DNA of 64,000 bases from Prostheceraeus crozeri (taxonomy: Eukaryota > Platyhelminthes > Polycladida > Euryleptidae), in assembly GCA_907163375.1 (NCBI GenBank), contig CAJQUW010003463.1:1-64000 (forward strand). The letters run 5' to 3'. The notes beneath the pieces are model-generated. The model saw only the letters and a program-made list of their open reading frames with translations. It had not been told where the DNA came from and did not search any database. Positions 1 through 14,600 of this stretch are shown here, in pieces. Position numbers and translations under genes: made by a program. Position 1 is the stretch's first letter, and every line of letters starts with the position of its first letter.

Positions 1-3000
1 TTTCGAATATTTTTAAGTATGTTTTGAATTTGTATTTTTAATTTACTCTTTTTGTCATTGTCAATTTGCCATCAGTCACTTGCCGTCATCAAAACATATG
101 ACGATTGGGCTCCTCTTGGCTGAGGCCAGTGAGTGGACATTTTGCCGTAATTGTTCATTACTAGTACCAGCGCCCTGCGTTCTTGTAATGTTGTGACGAG
201 ATGAACTCGTACCATATTCCGTGATGTACCATTGTGCGTTTTTATTCCGTTTTCAGTCAGTTGCGTTTATGGAAAGTATGACAACTGCAACTTGGTCCCA
301 TTTCTCAGTTGAAGGCAAACATGTCCCTATTTTGTTTTTTCCTACCTTTCACTTGCGTTCATGAAAACTCGTTCTTGACTTCGTCACTGAGAGTTGCAGA
401 TCCATTTCGCCTACCAGTTCGTTATGTTCATGAAAGTTATGACGAGACCTGTTGTGCATTTCCGCTGCCAGTCAGCTGAGTTTTTGTAATGCTATGACGT
501 AGCAGAATCTCATCATTGTCAGCAAAGAGCCATGTACGCTCATTTTCTTATCAGCCAAATTTGCTCTTATGAAAATTGGGAACAATGATTGAAGTTCAGA
601 ACCATCAAAACTTTGATTTTTTTAAAGTTGAAGTTGAAATGAGTCGGTCCACATGATGCAATATTATGATGTTTGGCCTAATTTTGGCGATTTTGCTCGC
701 CTATCGGCTATGGTCTAGCTATTCATGCCTATAGCTAGTCAATAAAAAGCAGTATAATCCTCAAAAAATCTCTGCTCTCCTATAACATAAAATAAAATGA
801 AATGTACCACAAACGTTTCGTCCTCGGTTTGTATACGTGTTCACTGCGAATGATTACAAAATTTGTATCCCTATGCATTCATAAATTCCTGGATTTTAGT
901 AATCATCCGCAGTTAAAACCAGCCCGAAGGGCGAACCGTATGTGTTACATTTTAGTTGTTGATTTTACATTTGTCGCATTTTATTCGATATAATTCGGAT
1001 CGAATAGGATCGGCTCACACTTTTTGGTCACTATGACTGATATCAAACGATAGACAAAATGATTAGCGTCACTCGTAGTAATTAGAACTAGGTCGTTTCA
1101 CAAACGCTGTGAATGGAAAATTCAAGATGTTCGTGCAAACATATTTGGTCGCCAAATTATCATCACTAACTTAGTTTTAACTGAGTCGATGCCGATGGGT
1201 AAAAGTTCGAAAAAAAAACCTCGATTTCAGATATTCCACGCCTTATATTGATCTGCTTTTTCGAATATTTTAAGTATGTTTTGATTTGATTTTTAAATTT
1301 ACTCTTATTTGTCATTGTCTAATTTGCCGATCCAGTCACTTGCCGTCATCAAACATATGACGATGGGCTCCTCATGGCTGAGGCCAGTGGAGTGACATTT
1401 GCCGTATTTCATTACTAGTCAGCTGCGTTCTTGTATGTTGTGACGACAAGATGAACTCGTCATATTCAGTGAGTAACATGTGGTTTATTCCGTTTTCAGT
1501 CAGTTGCGTTTATGGAAAGTATGACAACTGCACTTGTCATTCTCAGTTGAAGGCAAAACAGTCTATTTGTCTACCTTTCACTTGCGTTCATGAAACTCGT
1601 TCTTGACTTCGTCACTGAGAGTTGCAGATCATTTCGCTACCAGTTCGTTATGTTCATGAAAGTTATGACGAGACCCTGTTGTGCATTTCGCTGCCAAGTC
1701 AGCTGAGTTTGTTGAATGCTATGACGAGGCAGAAACTCATCATTGTCAGCAAGAGCCATGTACGCTTCATTTTTCTTATCAGCCAATTGCTCTTATGAAA
1801 ATTGGGAACATGATTGAGTTCAGAACATCCAACTTTGATTTAAAAGTTGAAATGAGTCACATGATGGCCAATATTTGATGTTTGGCCTAATTTTGGCGAT
1901 TTTGCTCGCCTACGGCTAGGTCTATATAATGCCATAGCTAGTCAATAAAAAGCAGTATACATCCTCAAAAACTAACTATAACTAAATAAAATGAAATGTA
2001 CCACAAACGTTTTCGTCCCTCGGCGTGTTCACTGCGAATGATTACAAAAATTTGTATCCTATGCATTCATATTCCTGGATTTGTAATCATCCGCAGTAAA
2101 CCAGCCGAGGGCGAACCGTATGTGGTACATTTTATTTTATTTTACATTTGTCGCATTTTATTCGAATAATTCGGTTCGGAATAGGATCGGCTCACACTTT
2201 TGGTCACTTGACTGATAATCAAACGATAGACAAAATGAATTAGCGGTCACTCAGTATTAAGACTAGCGTTCACAACAGCTTGAATGGAAAATTCAAGATT
2301 TGGTCGTTGCAAACATATTTGCGCAAATTATCATCACTAACTTAATTTTTAACTGAGTCGATGCCTTGGGTAAGTCGAAAACCTCGATTTCAGATATTCA
2401 CGCCTTAATATGATCTGCTTTTTCGAACTATTTTTAAGTATGTTTTTGATTTGATTTTAATTTACTCTTTTTTGGTCATTGTCAATTTGCCATCAGTCAC
2501 TTGCCGTCATCAAACATATGGTACGATGGGCTCCTCATGGTGAGGCCAGTGAGTGACATTTGCCGTATTTCATTACTAGTCAGCTGCGGTTCTTGTATGT
2601 TGTGGACGAGATGAACTCGTCATATTCAGTGAGTAACATGTGGTTTATTCCGTTTTCAGTCAGTTGCGTTTATGGAAAGTATGACAAACTGCACTTGTCA
2701 TTCGTAGTTGAAGGCAAACAGTCTATTTGTCTACCTTTCACTTGCGTTCATGAAACTCGTTCTTGACTTCGTCACTGAGAGTTGCAGATCATTTCGCTAC
2801 AGTTCGTTATGTTCATGAAAGTTATGCACGAGACCTGTTGTGCATTTCGCTGCCAGTCAGCTGAGTTTTTGAATGCTATGACGAGCAGAACTCATCATTG
2901 TCAGCAAGAGCCATGTAGCTCATTTTCTTAATCAGCCCAATTGCTTCTTATGAAAATTGGGAACATGATTGAGTTTCAGGAAACATTCAACTTATGATTT

Positions 3001-6000
3001 AAAAGTTGAAATGAGTCACATGATGTGCAATAATATTTGATGTTTGGCCTAATTTTTGGGCGATTTTGCTCGCCTACGGCTAGGTCTATATAATAGGCCC
3101 ATAGCTAGTCAATTAAAAAGCAGTATAATCCTCAAAAACTAACGTATAACTAAATAAAATGAAATGTACCACAAACGTTTCGTCCTCGGCGTGTTCACTG
3201 CGAATGATTACAAAAATTTGTATCCTATGCATTCATATTCCTGGATTTGTAATCATCCGCAGTAAACCAGCCGAGGGCGAACCGTATGTGGTTACATTTT
3301 ATTTTATTTTACATTTGTCGCATTTTTATTCGAATAATTCGGTTCGGAATAGGATTCGGCTTCACACTTTTGGTCACTTGACTGATATCAAACGATAGAC
3401 AAAATGATTAGCGGCTCACTGCAGTATTCAGACTAGCGTTCACACAGCTTGAATGGAAAATTCAAGATGTCGTGCAAACATATTTGGCGCCAAATTATCA
3501 TCACTAACTTAATTTTAACTGAGTCGATGCCTTGGGTAAGTTCGAAAACCTCGATTTCAGATATTCACGCCTTATATGATCTGCTTTTTCGAATATTTTT
3601 AAGTATGTTTTGATTTGATTTTAATTTACTCTTTTTGTCATTGTCAATTTGCCATCAGTCACTTGCCGTCATCAAACATATGACGATGGGCTTCCTCATG
3701 GCTGAGGCCAGTGAGTGACATTTTGCCGTATTTCATTACTAGTCAGCTGCGTTCTTGTATGTTGTGACGAGATGAACTCGTCATATTCAGTGAGTAACAT
3801 GTGAGTTTAATTCCTTTTCAGTCAGTTGCGTTTATGGAAAGTTATGACAACTGCCACTTGTCATTCTCAGTTGAAGGCAAACAGTCTATTTGTCTACCTT
3901 TCACTTGCGTTCATGAAACTCGTTCTTGACTTCGTCACTGAGAGTTGCAGATCATTTCGCTACCAGTTCGTTATGTTCATGAAAGTTATGACGAGACCTG
4001 TTGTGCATTTCGCTGCCAGTCAGCTGAGTTTTTGAATGCTATGACGATCAGAACTCATCATTGTCAGCAAGAGCCATGTAGCTCATTTTCTTATCAGTCC
4101 AATTGCTCTTATGAAAATTGGGAACATGATTGAGTTCAGAACATCAACTTTGATTTAAAAGTTGAAATGAGTCACATGATGCAATATTTGATGTTTGGCC
4201 TAATTTTGGCGATTTTGCTCGCCTACGGCTAGGTCTATATAATGCCATAGCTAGTCAATAAAAAGCAGTATAATCCTCAAAAACTAACTATAACTAAATA
4301 AAATGAAATGTACCACAAACGTTTCGTCCTCGGCGTGTTCACTGCGAATGATTACAAAAATTTGTATCCTATGCATTCATATTCCTGGATTTGTAATCAT
4401 CCGCAGTAAACCAGCCGAGGGCGAACCGTATGTGGTACATTTTATTTTATTTTACATTTGTCGCATTTTATTCGAATAATTCGGTTCGGAATAGGATCGG
4501 CTCACACTTTTGGTCACTTGACTGATATCAAACGATAGACAAAATGATTAGCGTCACTCAGTATTAGACTAGCGTTCACAACAGCTTGAATGGAAAATTC
4601 AAGATGTCGTGCAAACATATTTGGCGCAAATTATCATCACTAACTTAATTTTAACTGAGTCGATGCCTTGGGTAAGTCGAAAACCTCGATTTCAGATATT
4701 CACGCCTTATATGATCTGCTTTTTCGAATATTTTTAAGTATGTTTTGATTTGATTTTAATTTACTCTTTTTGTCATTGTCAATTTGCCATCAGTCACTTG
4801 CCGTCATCAAACATATGACGATGGGCTCCTCATGGCTGAGCCAGTGAGTGACATTTGCCGTATTTCATTACTAGTCAGCTGCGTTCTTGTATGTTGTGAC
4901 GAGATGAACTCGTCATATTCAGTGAGTAACATGTGGTTTATTCCGTTTTCAGTCAGTTGCGTTTATGGAAAGTATGACAACTGCACTTGTCATTCTCAGT
5001 TGAAGGCAAACAGTCTATTTGTCTACCTTTCACTTGCGTTCATGAAACTCGTTCTTGACTTCGTCACTGAGAGTTGCAGATCATTTCGCTACCAGTTCGT
5101 TATGTTCATGAAAGTTATGACGAGACCTGTTGTGCATTTCGCTGCCAGTCAGCTGAGTTTTTGAATGCTATGACGAGCAGAAACTCATCATTGTCAGCAA
5201 GAGCCATGTAGCTCATTTTCTTATCAGCCAATTGCTCTTATGAAAATTGGGAACATGATTGAGTTCAGAACATCAACTTTGATTTAAAAGTTGAAATGAG
5301 TCACATGATGCAATATTTGATGTTTGGCCTAATTTTGGCGATTTTGCTCGCCTACGGCTAGGTCTATATAATGCCATAGCTAGTCAATAAAAAGCAGTAT
5401 AATCCTCAAAAACTAACTATAACTAAATAAAATGAAATGTACCACAAACGTTTCGTCCTCGGCGTGTTCACTGCGAATGATTACAAAAATTTGTATCCTA
5501 TGCATTCATATTCCTGGATTTGTAATCATCCGCAGTAAACCAGCCGAGGGCGAACCGTATGTGGTACATTTTATTTTATTTTACATTTGTCGCATTTTAT
5601 TCGAATAATTCGGTTCGGAATAGGATCGGCTCACACTTTTGGTCACTTGACTGATATCAAACGATAGACAAAATGATTAGCGTCACTCAGTATTAGACTA
5701 GCGTTCACAACAGCTTGAAATGGAAAATTCAAGATGTCGTGCAAACATATTTTGGCGCAAATTATCATCACTAACTTAATTTTAACTGAGCCGATGCCTT
5801 GGGAAAGTCGAAAACCTCGATTTCAGATATTCACGCCTTATATGATCTGCTATTTCGAATATTTTTAAGTATGTTTTGATTTGATTTTAATTTAACTCTT
5901 TTTGTCATTGTCAATTTGCCATCAGTCACTTGCCGTCATCAAACATATGACGATGGGCTCCTCATGGCTGAGGCCAGTGAGTGACATTTGCCGTATTTCA

Positions 6001-8183
6001 TTACTAGTCAGCTGCGTTCTTGTATGTTGTGACGAGATGAACTCGTCATATTCAGTGAGTAACATGTGGTTTATTCCGTTTTCAGTCAGTTGCGTTTATG
6101 GAAAGTATGACAACTGCACTTGTCATTCTCAGTTGAAGGCAAACAGTCTATTTGTCTACCTTTCACTTGCGTTCATGAAACTCGTTCTTGACTTCGTCAC
6201 TGAGAGTTGCAGATCATTTCGCTACCAGTTCGTTATGTTCATGAAAGTTATGACGAGACCTGTTGTGCATTTCGCTGCCAGTCAGCTGAGTTTTTGAATG
6301 CTATGACGAGCAGAACTCATCATTGTCAGCAAGAGCCATGTAGCTCATTTTCTTATCAGCCAATTGCTCTTATGAAAATTGGGAACATGATTGAGTTCAG
6401 AACATCAACTTTGATTTAAAAGTTGAAATGAGTCACATGATGCAATATTTGATGTTTGGCCTAATTTTGGCGATTTTGCTCGCCTACGGCTAGGTCTATA
6501 TAATGCCATAGCTAGTCAATAAAAAGCAGTATAATCCTCAAAAACTAACTATAACTAAATAAAATGAAATGTACCACAAACGTTTCGTCCTCGGCGTGTT
6601 CACTGCGAATGATTACAAAAATTTGTATCCTATGCATTCATATTCCTGGATTTGTAATCATCCGCAGTAAACCAGCCGAGGGCGAACCGTATGTGGTACA
6701 TTTTATTTTATTTTACATTTGTCGCATTTTATTCGAATAATTCGGTTCGGAATAGGATCGGCTCACACTTTTGGTCACTTGACTGATATCAAACGATAGA
6801 CAAAATGATTAGCGTCACTCAGTATTAGACTAGCGTTCACAACAGCTTGAATGGAAAATTCAAGATGTCGTGCAAACATATTTGGCGCAAATTATCATCA
6901 CTAACTTAATTTTAACTGAGTCGATGCCTTGGGTAAGTCGAAAACCTCGATTTCAGATATTCACGCCTTATATGATCTGCTTTTTTCGAATATTTTTAAG
7001 TATGTTTTGATTTGATTTTAATTTACTCTTTTTGTCATTGTCAATTTGACATCAGTCACTTGCCGTCATCAAACATATGACGATGGCTTCCTCATGGCTG
7101 AGGCCAGTGAGTGACATTTGCCGTATTTCATTACTAGTCAGCTGCGTTCTTGTATGTTGTGACGAGATGAACTCGTCATATTCAGTGAGTAACATGTGGT
7201 TTATTCCGTTTTCAGTCAGTTGCGTTTATGAAAGTATGACAACTGCACTTGTCATTCTCAGTTGAAGGCAAACAGTCTATTTGTCTACCTTTCACTTGCG
7301 TTCATGAAACTCGTTCTTGACTTCGTCACTGAGAGTTGCAGATCATTTCGCTACCAGTTCGTTATGTTCATGAAAGTTATGACGAGACCTGTTGTGCATT
7401 TCGCTGCCAGTCAGCTGAGTTTTTGAATGCTATGACGAGCAGAACTCATCATTGTCAGCAAGAGCCATGTAGCTCATTTTCTTATCACCAATTGCTCTTA
7501 TGAAAATTGGGAACATGATTGAGTTCAGAACATCAACTTTGATTTAAAAGTTGAAATGAGTCACATGAGCAATATTTGATGTTTGGCCTAATTTTGGCGA
7601 TTTTGCTCGCCTACGGCTAGGTCTATATAATGCCATAGCTAGTCAATAAAAAGCAGTATAATCCTCAAAAACTAACTATAACTAAATAAAATGAAATGTA
7701 CCACAAACGTTTCGTCCTCGGCGTGTTCACTGCGAAATGATTACAAAAATTTGTATCCTATGCATTCATATTCCTGGATTTGTAATCATCCGCAGTAAAC
7801 CAGCCGAGGGCGAACCGTATGTGGTACATTTTATTTTATTTTACATTTGTCGCATTTTATTCGAATAATTCGGTTCGGAATAGGATCGGCTCACACTTTT
7901 GGTCACTTGACTGATATCAAACGATAGACAAAATGATTAGCGTCACTCAGTATTAGACTAGCGTTCACAACAGCTTGAATGGAAAATTCAAGATGTCGTG
8001 CAAACATATTTGGCGCAAATTATCATCACTAACTTAGTTTTAACTGAGTCGATGCCTTGGGTAAGTCGAAAACCTCGATTTCAGATATTCACGCCTTATA
8101 TGATCTGCTTTTTCGAATATTTTTAAGTATGTTTTGATTTGATTTTAATTTACTCTTTTTGTCATTGTCAATTTGCCATCAGT

Positions 8184-8665
8184 CACTTGCCGTCATCAAA
8201 CATATGACGATGGGCTCCTCATGGCTGAGGCCAGTGAGTGACATTTGCCGTATTTCATTACTAGTCAGCTGCGTTCTTGTATGTTGTGACGAGATGAACT
8301 CGTCATATTCAGTGAGTAACATGTGGTTTATTCCGTTTTCAGTCAGTTGCGTTTATGGAAAGTATGACAACTGCACTTGTCATTCTCAGTTGAAGGCAAA
8401 CAGTCTATTTGTCTACCTTTCACTTGCGTTCATGAAACTCGTTCTTGACTTCGTCACTGAGAGTTGCAGATCATTTCGCTACCAGTTCGTTATGTTCATG
8501 AAAGTTATGACGAGACCTGTTGTGCATTTCGCTGCCAGTCAGCTGAGTTTTTGAATGCTATGACGAGCAGAACTCATCATTGTCAGCAAGAGCCATGTAG
8601 CTCATTTTCTTATCAGCCAATTGCTCTTATGAAAATTGGGAACATGATTGAGTTCAGAACATCAA
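8184..8665 (+). repeat. Diverged internal sub-repeats within one satellite unit (example copy)
   Basis: In the copy starting at 8,113, related blocks begin at about 8184 (CACTTGCCGTC), 8266 (CAGCTGCGTTC), 8344 (CAGTTGCGTTT), 8421 (CACTTGCGTTC), 8483 (CAGTTCGTTATG), 8540 (CAGCTGAGTTT) and 8618 (CAATTGCTCTT). Spacings are 82, 78, 77, 62, 57 and 78 bp. Most blocks continue with a TTCATGAAA-like word, then TATGACGAG, then an ACTCGTCATT-like word. The unit therefore seems to have grown from a short ancestral repeat and was later amplified as a whole, making this a higher-order repeat. The other half of the unit (about 8,690-9,240) shows no such ladder. Every copy carries the same block. Confidence 0.75.
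8287..8305. repeat. Hairpin-forming inverted repeats in the satellite unit (example copy)
   Basis: TGACGAG and CTCGTCA flank a 5-base loop here. In the same copy, CGTCAT/ATGACG pairs across 8,191-8,209, GGCGA/TCGCC across 8,726-8,741 and TTGAAT/ATTCAA across 9,104-9,120. All four are kept in the well-resolved copies. Short inverted repeats are common in satellites; a role is not shown. Confidence 0.7.
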
Positions 8666-11600
8666 CTTTGATTTAAAAGTTGAAATGAGTCACATGATGC
8701 AATATTTGATGTTTGGCCTAATTTTGGCGATTTTGCTCGCCTACGGCTAGGTCTATATAATGCCATAGCTAGTCAATAAAAAGCAGTATAATCCTCAAAA
8801 ACTAACTATAACTAAATAAAATGAAATGTACCACAAACGTTTCGTCCTCGGCGTGTTCACTGCGAATGATTACAAAAATTTGTATCCTATGCATTCATAT
8901 TCCTGGATTTGTAATCATCCGCAGTAAACCAGCCGAGGGCGAACCGTATGTGGTACATTTTATTTTATTTTACATTTGTCGCATTTTATTCGAATAATTC
9001 GGTTCGGAATAGGATCGGCTCACACTTTTGGTCACTTGACTGATATCAAACGATAGACAAAATGATTAGCGTCACTCAGTATTAGACTAGCGTTCACAAC
9101 AGCTTGAATGGAAAATTCAAGATGTCGTGCAAACATATTTGGCGCAAATTATCATCACTAACTTAGTTTTAACTGAGTCGATGCCTTGGGTAAGTCGAAA
9201 ACCTCGATTTCAGATATTCACGCCTTATATGATCTGCTTTTTTCGAATATTTTTAAGTATGTTTTGATTTGATTTTAATTTACTCTTTTTGTCATTGTCA
9301 ATTTGCCATCAGTCACTTGCCGTCATCAAACATATGACGATGGGCTCCTCATGGCTGAGGCCAGTGAGTGACATTTGCCGTATTTCATTACTAGTCAGCT
9401 GCGTTCTTGTATGTTGTGACGAGATGAACTCGTCATATTCAGTGAGTAACATGTGGTTTATTCCGTTTTCAGTCAGTTGCGTTTATGGAAAGTATGACAA
9501 CTGCACTTGTCATTCTCAGTTGAAGGCAAACAGTCTATTTGTCTACCTTTCACTTGCGTTCATGAAACTCGTTCTTGACTTCGTCACTGAGAGTTGCAGA
9601 TCATTTCGCTACCAGTTCGTTATGTTCATGAAAGTTATGACGAGACCTGTTGTGCATTTCGCTGCCAGTCAGCTGAGTTTTTGAATGCTATGACGAGCAG
9701 AACTCATCATTGTCAGCAAGAGCCATGTAGCTCATTTTCTTATCAGCCAATTGCTCTTATGAAAATTGGGAACATGATTGAGTTCAGAACATCAACTTTG
9801 ATTTAAAAGTTGAAATGAGTCACATGATGCAATATTTGATGTTTGGCCTAATTTTGGCGATTTTGCTCGCCTACGGCTAGGTCTATATAATGCCATAGCT
9901 AGTCAATAAAAAGCAGTATAATCCTCAAAAACTAACTATAACTAAATAAAATGAAATGTACCACAAACGTTTCGTCCTCGGCGTGTTCACTGCGAATGAT
10001 TACAAAAATTTGTATCCTATGCATTCATATTCCTGGATTTGTAATCATCCGCAGTAAACCAGCCGAGGGCGAACCGTATGTGGTACATTTTATTTTATTT
10101 TACATTTGTCGCATTTTATTCGAATAATTCGGTTCGGAATAGGATCGGCTCACACTTTTGGTCACTTGACTGATATCAAACGATAGACAAAATGATTAGC
10201 GTCACTCAGTATTAGACTAGCGTTCACAACAGCTTGAATGGAAAATTCAAGATGTCGTGCAAACATATTTGGCGCAAATTATCATCACTAACTTAGTTTT
10301 AACTGAGTCGATGCCTTGGGTAAGTCGAAAACCTCGATTTCAGATATTCACGCCTTATATGATCTGCTTTTTCGAATATTTTTAAGTATGTTTTGATTTG
10401 ATTTTAATTTACTCTTTTTGTCATTGTCAATTTGCCATCAGTCACTTGCCGTCATCAAACATATGACGATGGGCTCCTCATGGCTGAGGCCAGTGAGTGA
10501 CATTTGCCGTATTTCATTACTAGTCAGCTGCGTTCTTGTATGTTGTGACGAGATGAACTCGTCATATTCAGTGAGTAACATGTGGTTTATTCCGTTTTCA
10601 GTCAGTTGCGTTTATGGAAAGTATGACAACTGCACTTGTCATTCTCAGTTGAAGGCAAACAGTCTATTTGTCTACCTTTCACTTGCGTTCATGAAACTCG
10701 TTCTTGACTTCGTCACTGAGAGTTGCAGATCATTTCGCTACCAGTTCGTTATGTTCATGAAAGTTATGACGAGACCTGTTGTGCATTTCGCTGCCAGTCA
10801 GCTGAGTTTTTGAATGCTATGACGAGCAGAACTCATCATTGTCAGCAAGAGCCATGTAGCTCATTTTCTTATCAGCCAATTGCTCTTATGAAAATTGGGA
10901 ACATGATTGAGTTCAGAACATCAACTTTGATTTAAAAGTTGAAATGAGTCACATGATGCAATATTTGATGTTTGGCCTAATTTTGGCGATTTTGCTCGCC
11001 TACGGCTAGGTCTATATAATGCCATAGCTAGTCAATAAAAAGCAGTATAATCCTCAAAAACTAACTATAACTAAATAAAATGAAATGTACCACAAACGTT
11101 TCGTCCTCGGCGTGTTCACTGCGAATGATTACAAAAATTTGTATCCTATGCATTCATATTCCTGGATTTGTAATCATCCGCAGTAAACCAGCCGAGGGCG
11201 AACCGTATGTGGTACATTTTATTTTATTTTACATTTGTCGCATTTTATTCGAATAATTCGGTTCGGAATAGGATCGGCTCACACTTTTGGTCACTTGACT
11301 GATATCAAACGATAGACAAAATGATTAGCGTCACTCAGTATTAGACTAGCGTTCACAACAGCTTGAATGGAAAATTCAAGATGTCGTGCAAACATATTTG
11401 GCGCAAATTATCATCACTAACTTAGTTTTAACTGAGTCGATGCCTTGGGTAAGTCGAAAAACCTCGATTTCAGATATTCACGCCTTATATGATCTGCTTT
11501 TTCGAATATTTTTAAGTATGTTTTTGATTTGATTTTAATTTACTCTTTTTGTCATTGTCAATTTGCCATCAGTCACTTGCCGTCATCAAACATATGACGA

Positions 11601-14600
11601 TGGGCTCCTCATGGCTGAGGCCAGTGAGTGACATTTGCCGTATTTCATTACTAGTCAGCTGCGTTCTTGTATGTTGTGACGAGATGAACTCGTCATATTC
11701 AGTGAGTAACATGTGGTTTATTCCGTTTTCAGTCAGTTGCGTTTATGGAAAGTATGACAACTGCACTTGTCATTCTCAGTTGAAGGCAAACAGTCTATTT
11801 GTCTACCTTTCACTTGCGTTCATGAAACTCGTTCTTGACTTCGTCACTGAGAGTTGCAGATCATTTCGCTACCAGTTCGTTATGTTCATGAAAGTTATGA
11901 CGAGACCTGTTGTGCATTTCGCTGCCAGTCAGCTGAGTTTTTGAATGCTATGACGAGCAGAACTCATCATTGTCAGCAAGAGCCATGTAGCTCATTTTCT
12001 TATCAGCCAATTGCTCTTATGAAAATTGGGAACATGATTGAGTTCAGAACATCAACTTTGATTTAAAAGTTGAAATGAGTCACATGATGCAATATTTGAT
12101 GTTTGGCCTAATTTTGGCGATTTTGCTCGCCTACGGCTAGGTCTATATAATGCCATAGCTAGTCAATAAAAAGCAGTATAATCCTCAAAAACTAACTATA
12201 ACTAAATAAAATGAAATGTACCACAAACGTTTCGTCCTCGGCGTGTTCACTGCGAATGATTACAAAAATTTGTATCCTATGCATTCATATTCCTGGATTT
12301 GTAATCATCCGCAGTAAACCAGCCGAGGGCGAACCGTATGTGGTACATTTTATTTTATTTTACATTTGTCGCATTTTATTCGAATAATTCGGTTCGGAAT
12401 AGGATCGGCTCACACTTTTGGTCACTTGACTGATATCAAACGATAGACAAAATGATTAGCGTCACTCAGTATTAGACTAGCGTTCACAACAGCTTGAATG
12501 GAAAATTCAAGATGTCGTGCAAACATATTTGGCGCAAATTATCATCACTAACTTAGTTTTAACTGAGTCGATGCCTTGGGTAAGTCGAAAACCTCGATTT
12601 CAGATATTCACGCCTTATATGATCTGCTTTTTCGAATATTTTTAAGTATGTTTTGATTTGATTTTAATTTACTCTTTTTGTCATTGTCAATTTGCCATCA
12701 GTCACTTGCCGTCATCAAACATATGACGATGGGCTCCTCATGGCTGAGGCCAGTGAGTGACATTTGCCGTATTTCATTACTAGTCAGCTGCGTTCTTGTA
12801 TGTTGTGACGAGATGAACTCGTCATATTCAGTGAGTAACATGTGGTTTATTCCGTTTTCAGTCAGTTGCGTTTATGGAAAGTATGACAACTGCACTTGTC
12901 ATTCTCAGTTGAAGGCAAACAGTCTATTTGTCTACCTTTCACTTGCGTTCATGAAACTCGTTCTTGACTTCGTCACTGAGAGTTGCAGATCATTTCGCTA
13001 CCAGTTCGTTATGTTCATGAAAGTTATGACGAGACCTGTTGTGCATTTCGCTGCCAGTCAGCTGAGTTTTTGAATGCTATGACGAGCAGAACTCATCATT
13101 GTCAGCAAGAGCCATGTAGCTCATTTTCTTATCAGCCAATTGCTCTTATGAAAATTGGGAACATGATTGAGTTCAGAACATCAACTTTGATTTAAAAGTT
13201 GAAATGAGTCACATGATGCAATATTTGATGTTTGGCCTAATTTTGGCGATTTTGCTCGCCTACGGCTAGGTCTATATAATGCCATAGCTAGTCAATAAAA
13301 AGCAGTATAATCCTCAAAAACTAACTATAACTAAATAAAATGAAATGTACCACAAACGTTTCGTCCTCGGCGTGTTCACTGCGAATGATTACAAAAATTT
13401 GTATCCTATGCATTCATATTCCTGGATTTGTAATCATCCGCAGTAAACCAGCCGAGGGCGAACCGTATGTGGTACATTTTATTTTATTTTACATTTGTCG
13501 CATTTTATTCGAATAATTCGGTTCGGAATAGGATCGGCTCACACTTTTGGTCACTTGACTGATATCAAACGATAGACAAAATGATTAGCGTCACTCAGTA
13601 TTAGACTAGCGTTCACAACAGCTTGAATGGAAAATTCAAGATGTCGTGCAAACATATTTGGCGCAAATTATCATCACTAACTTAGTTTTAACTGAGTCGA
13701 TGCCTTGGGTAAGTCGAAAACCTCGATTTCAGATATTCACGCCTTATATGATCTGCTTTTTCGAATATTTTTAAGTATGTTTTGATTTGATTTTAATTTA
13801 CTCTTTTTGTCATTGTCAATTTGCCATCAGTCACTTGCCGTCATCAAACATATGACGATGGGCTCCTCATGGCTGAGGCCAGTGAGTGACATTTGCCGTA
13901 TTTCATTACTAGTCAGCTGCGTTCTTGTATGTTGTGACGAGATGAACTCGTCATATTCAGTGAGTAACATGTGGTTTATTCCGTTTTCAGTCAGTTGCGT
14001 TTATGGAAAGTATGACAACTGCACTTGTCATTCTCAGTTGAAGGCAAACAGTCTATTTGTCTACCTTTCACTTGCGTTCATGAAACTCGTTCTTGACTTC
14101 GTCACTGAGAGTTGCAGATCATTTCGCTACCAGTTCGTTATGTTCATGAAAGTTATGACGAGACCTGTTGTGCATTTCGCTGCCAGTCAGCTGAGTTTTT
14201 GAATGCTATGACGAGCAGAACTCATCATTGTCAGCAAGAGCCATGTAGCTCATTTTCTTATCAGCCAATTGCTCTTATGAAAATTGGGAACATGATTGAG
14301 TTCAGAACATCAACTTTGATTTAAAAGTTGAAATGAGTCACATGATGCAATATTTGATGTTTGGCCTAATTTTGGCGATTTTGCTCGCCTACGGCTAGGT
14401 CTATATAATGCCATAGCTAGTCAATAAAAAGCAGTATAATCCTCAAAAACTAACTATAACTAAATAAAATGAAATGTACCACAAACGTTTCGTCCTCGGC
14501 GTGTTCACTGCGAATGATTACAAAAATTTGTATCCTATGCATTCATATTCCTGGATTTGTAATCATCCGCAGTAAACCAGCCGAGGGCGAACCGTATGTG

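Noticed and set aside
8753-8782. TATATAA followed by AATAAA in each satellite unit as a promoter and polyadenylation pair
   Set aside because: Both words are expected often in sequence this AT-rich, they are only about 25 bp apart, and no transcript evidence is available.
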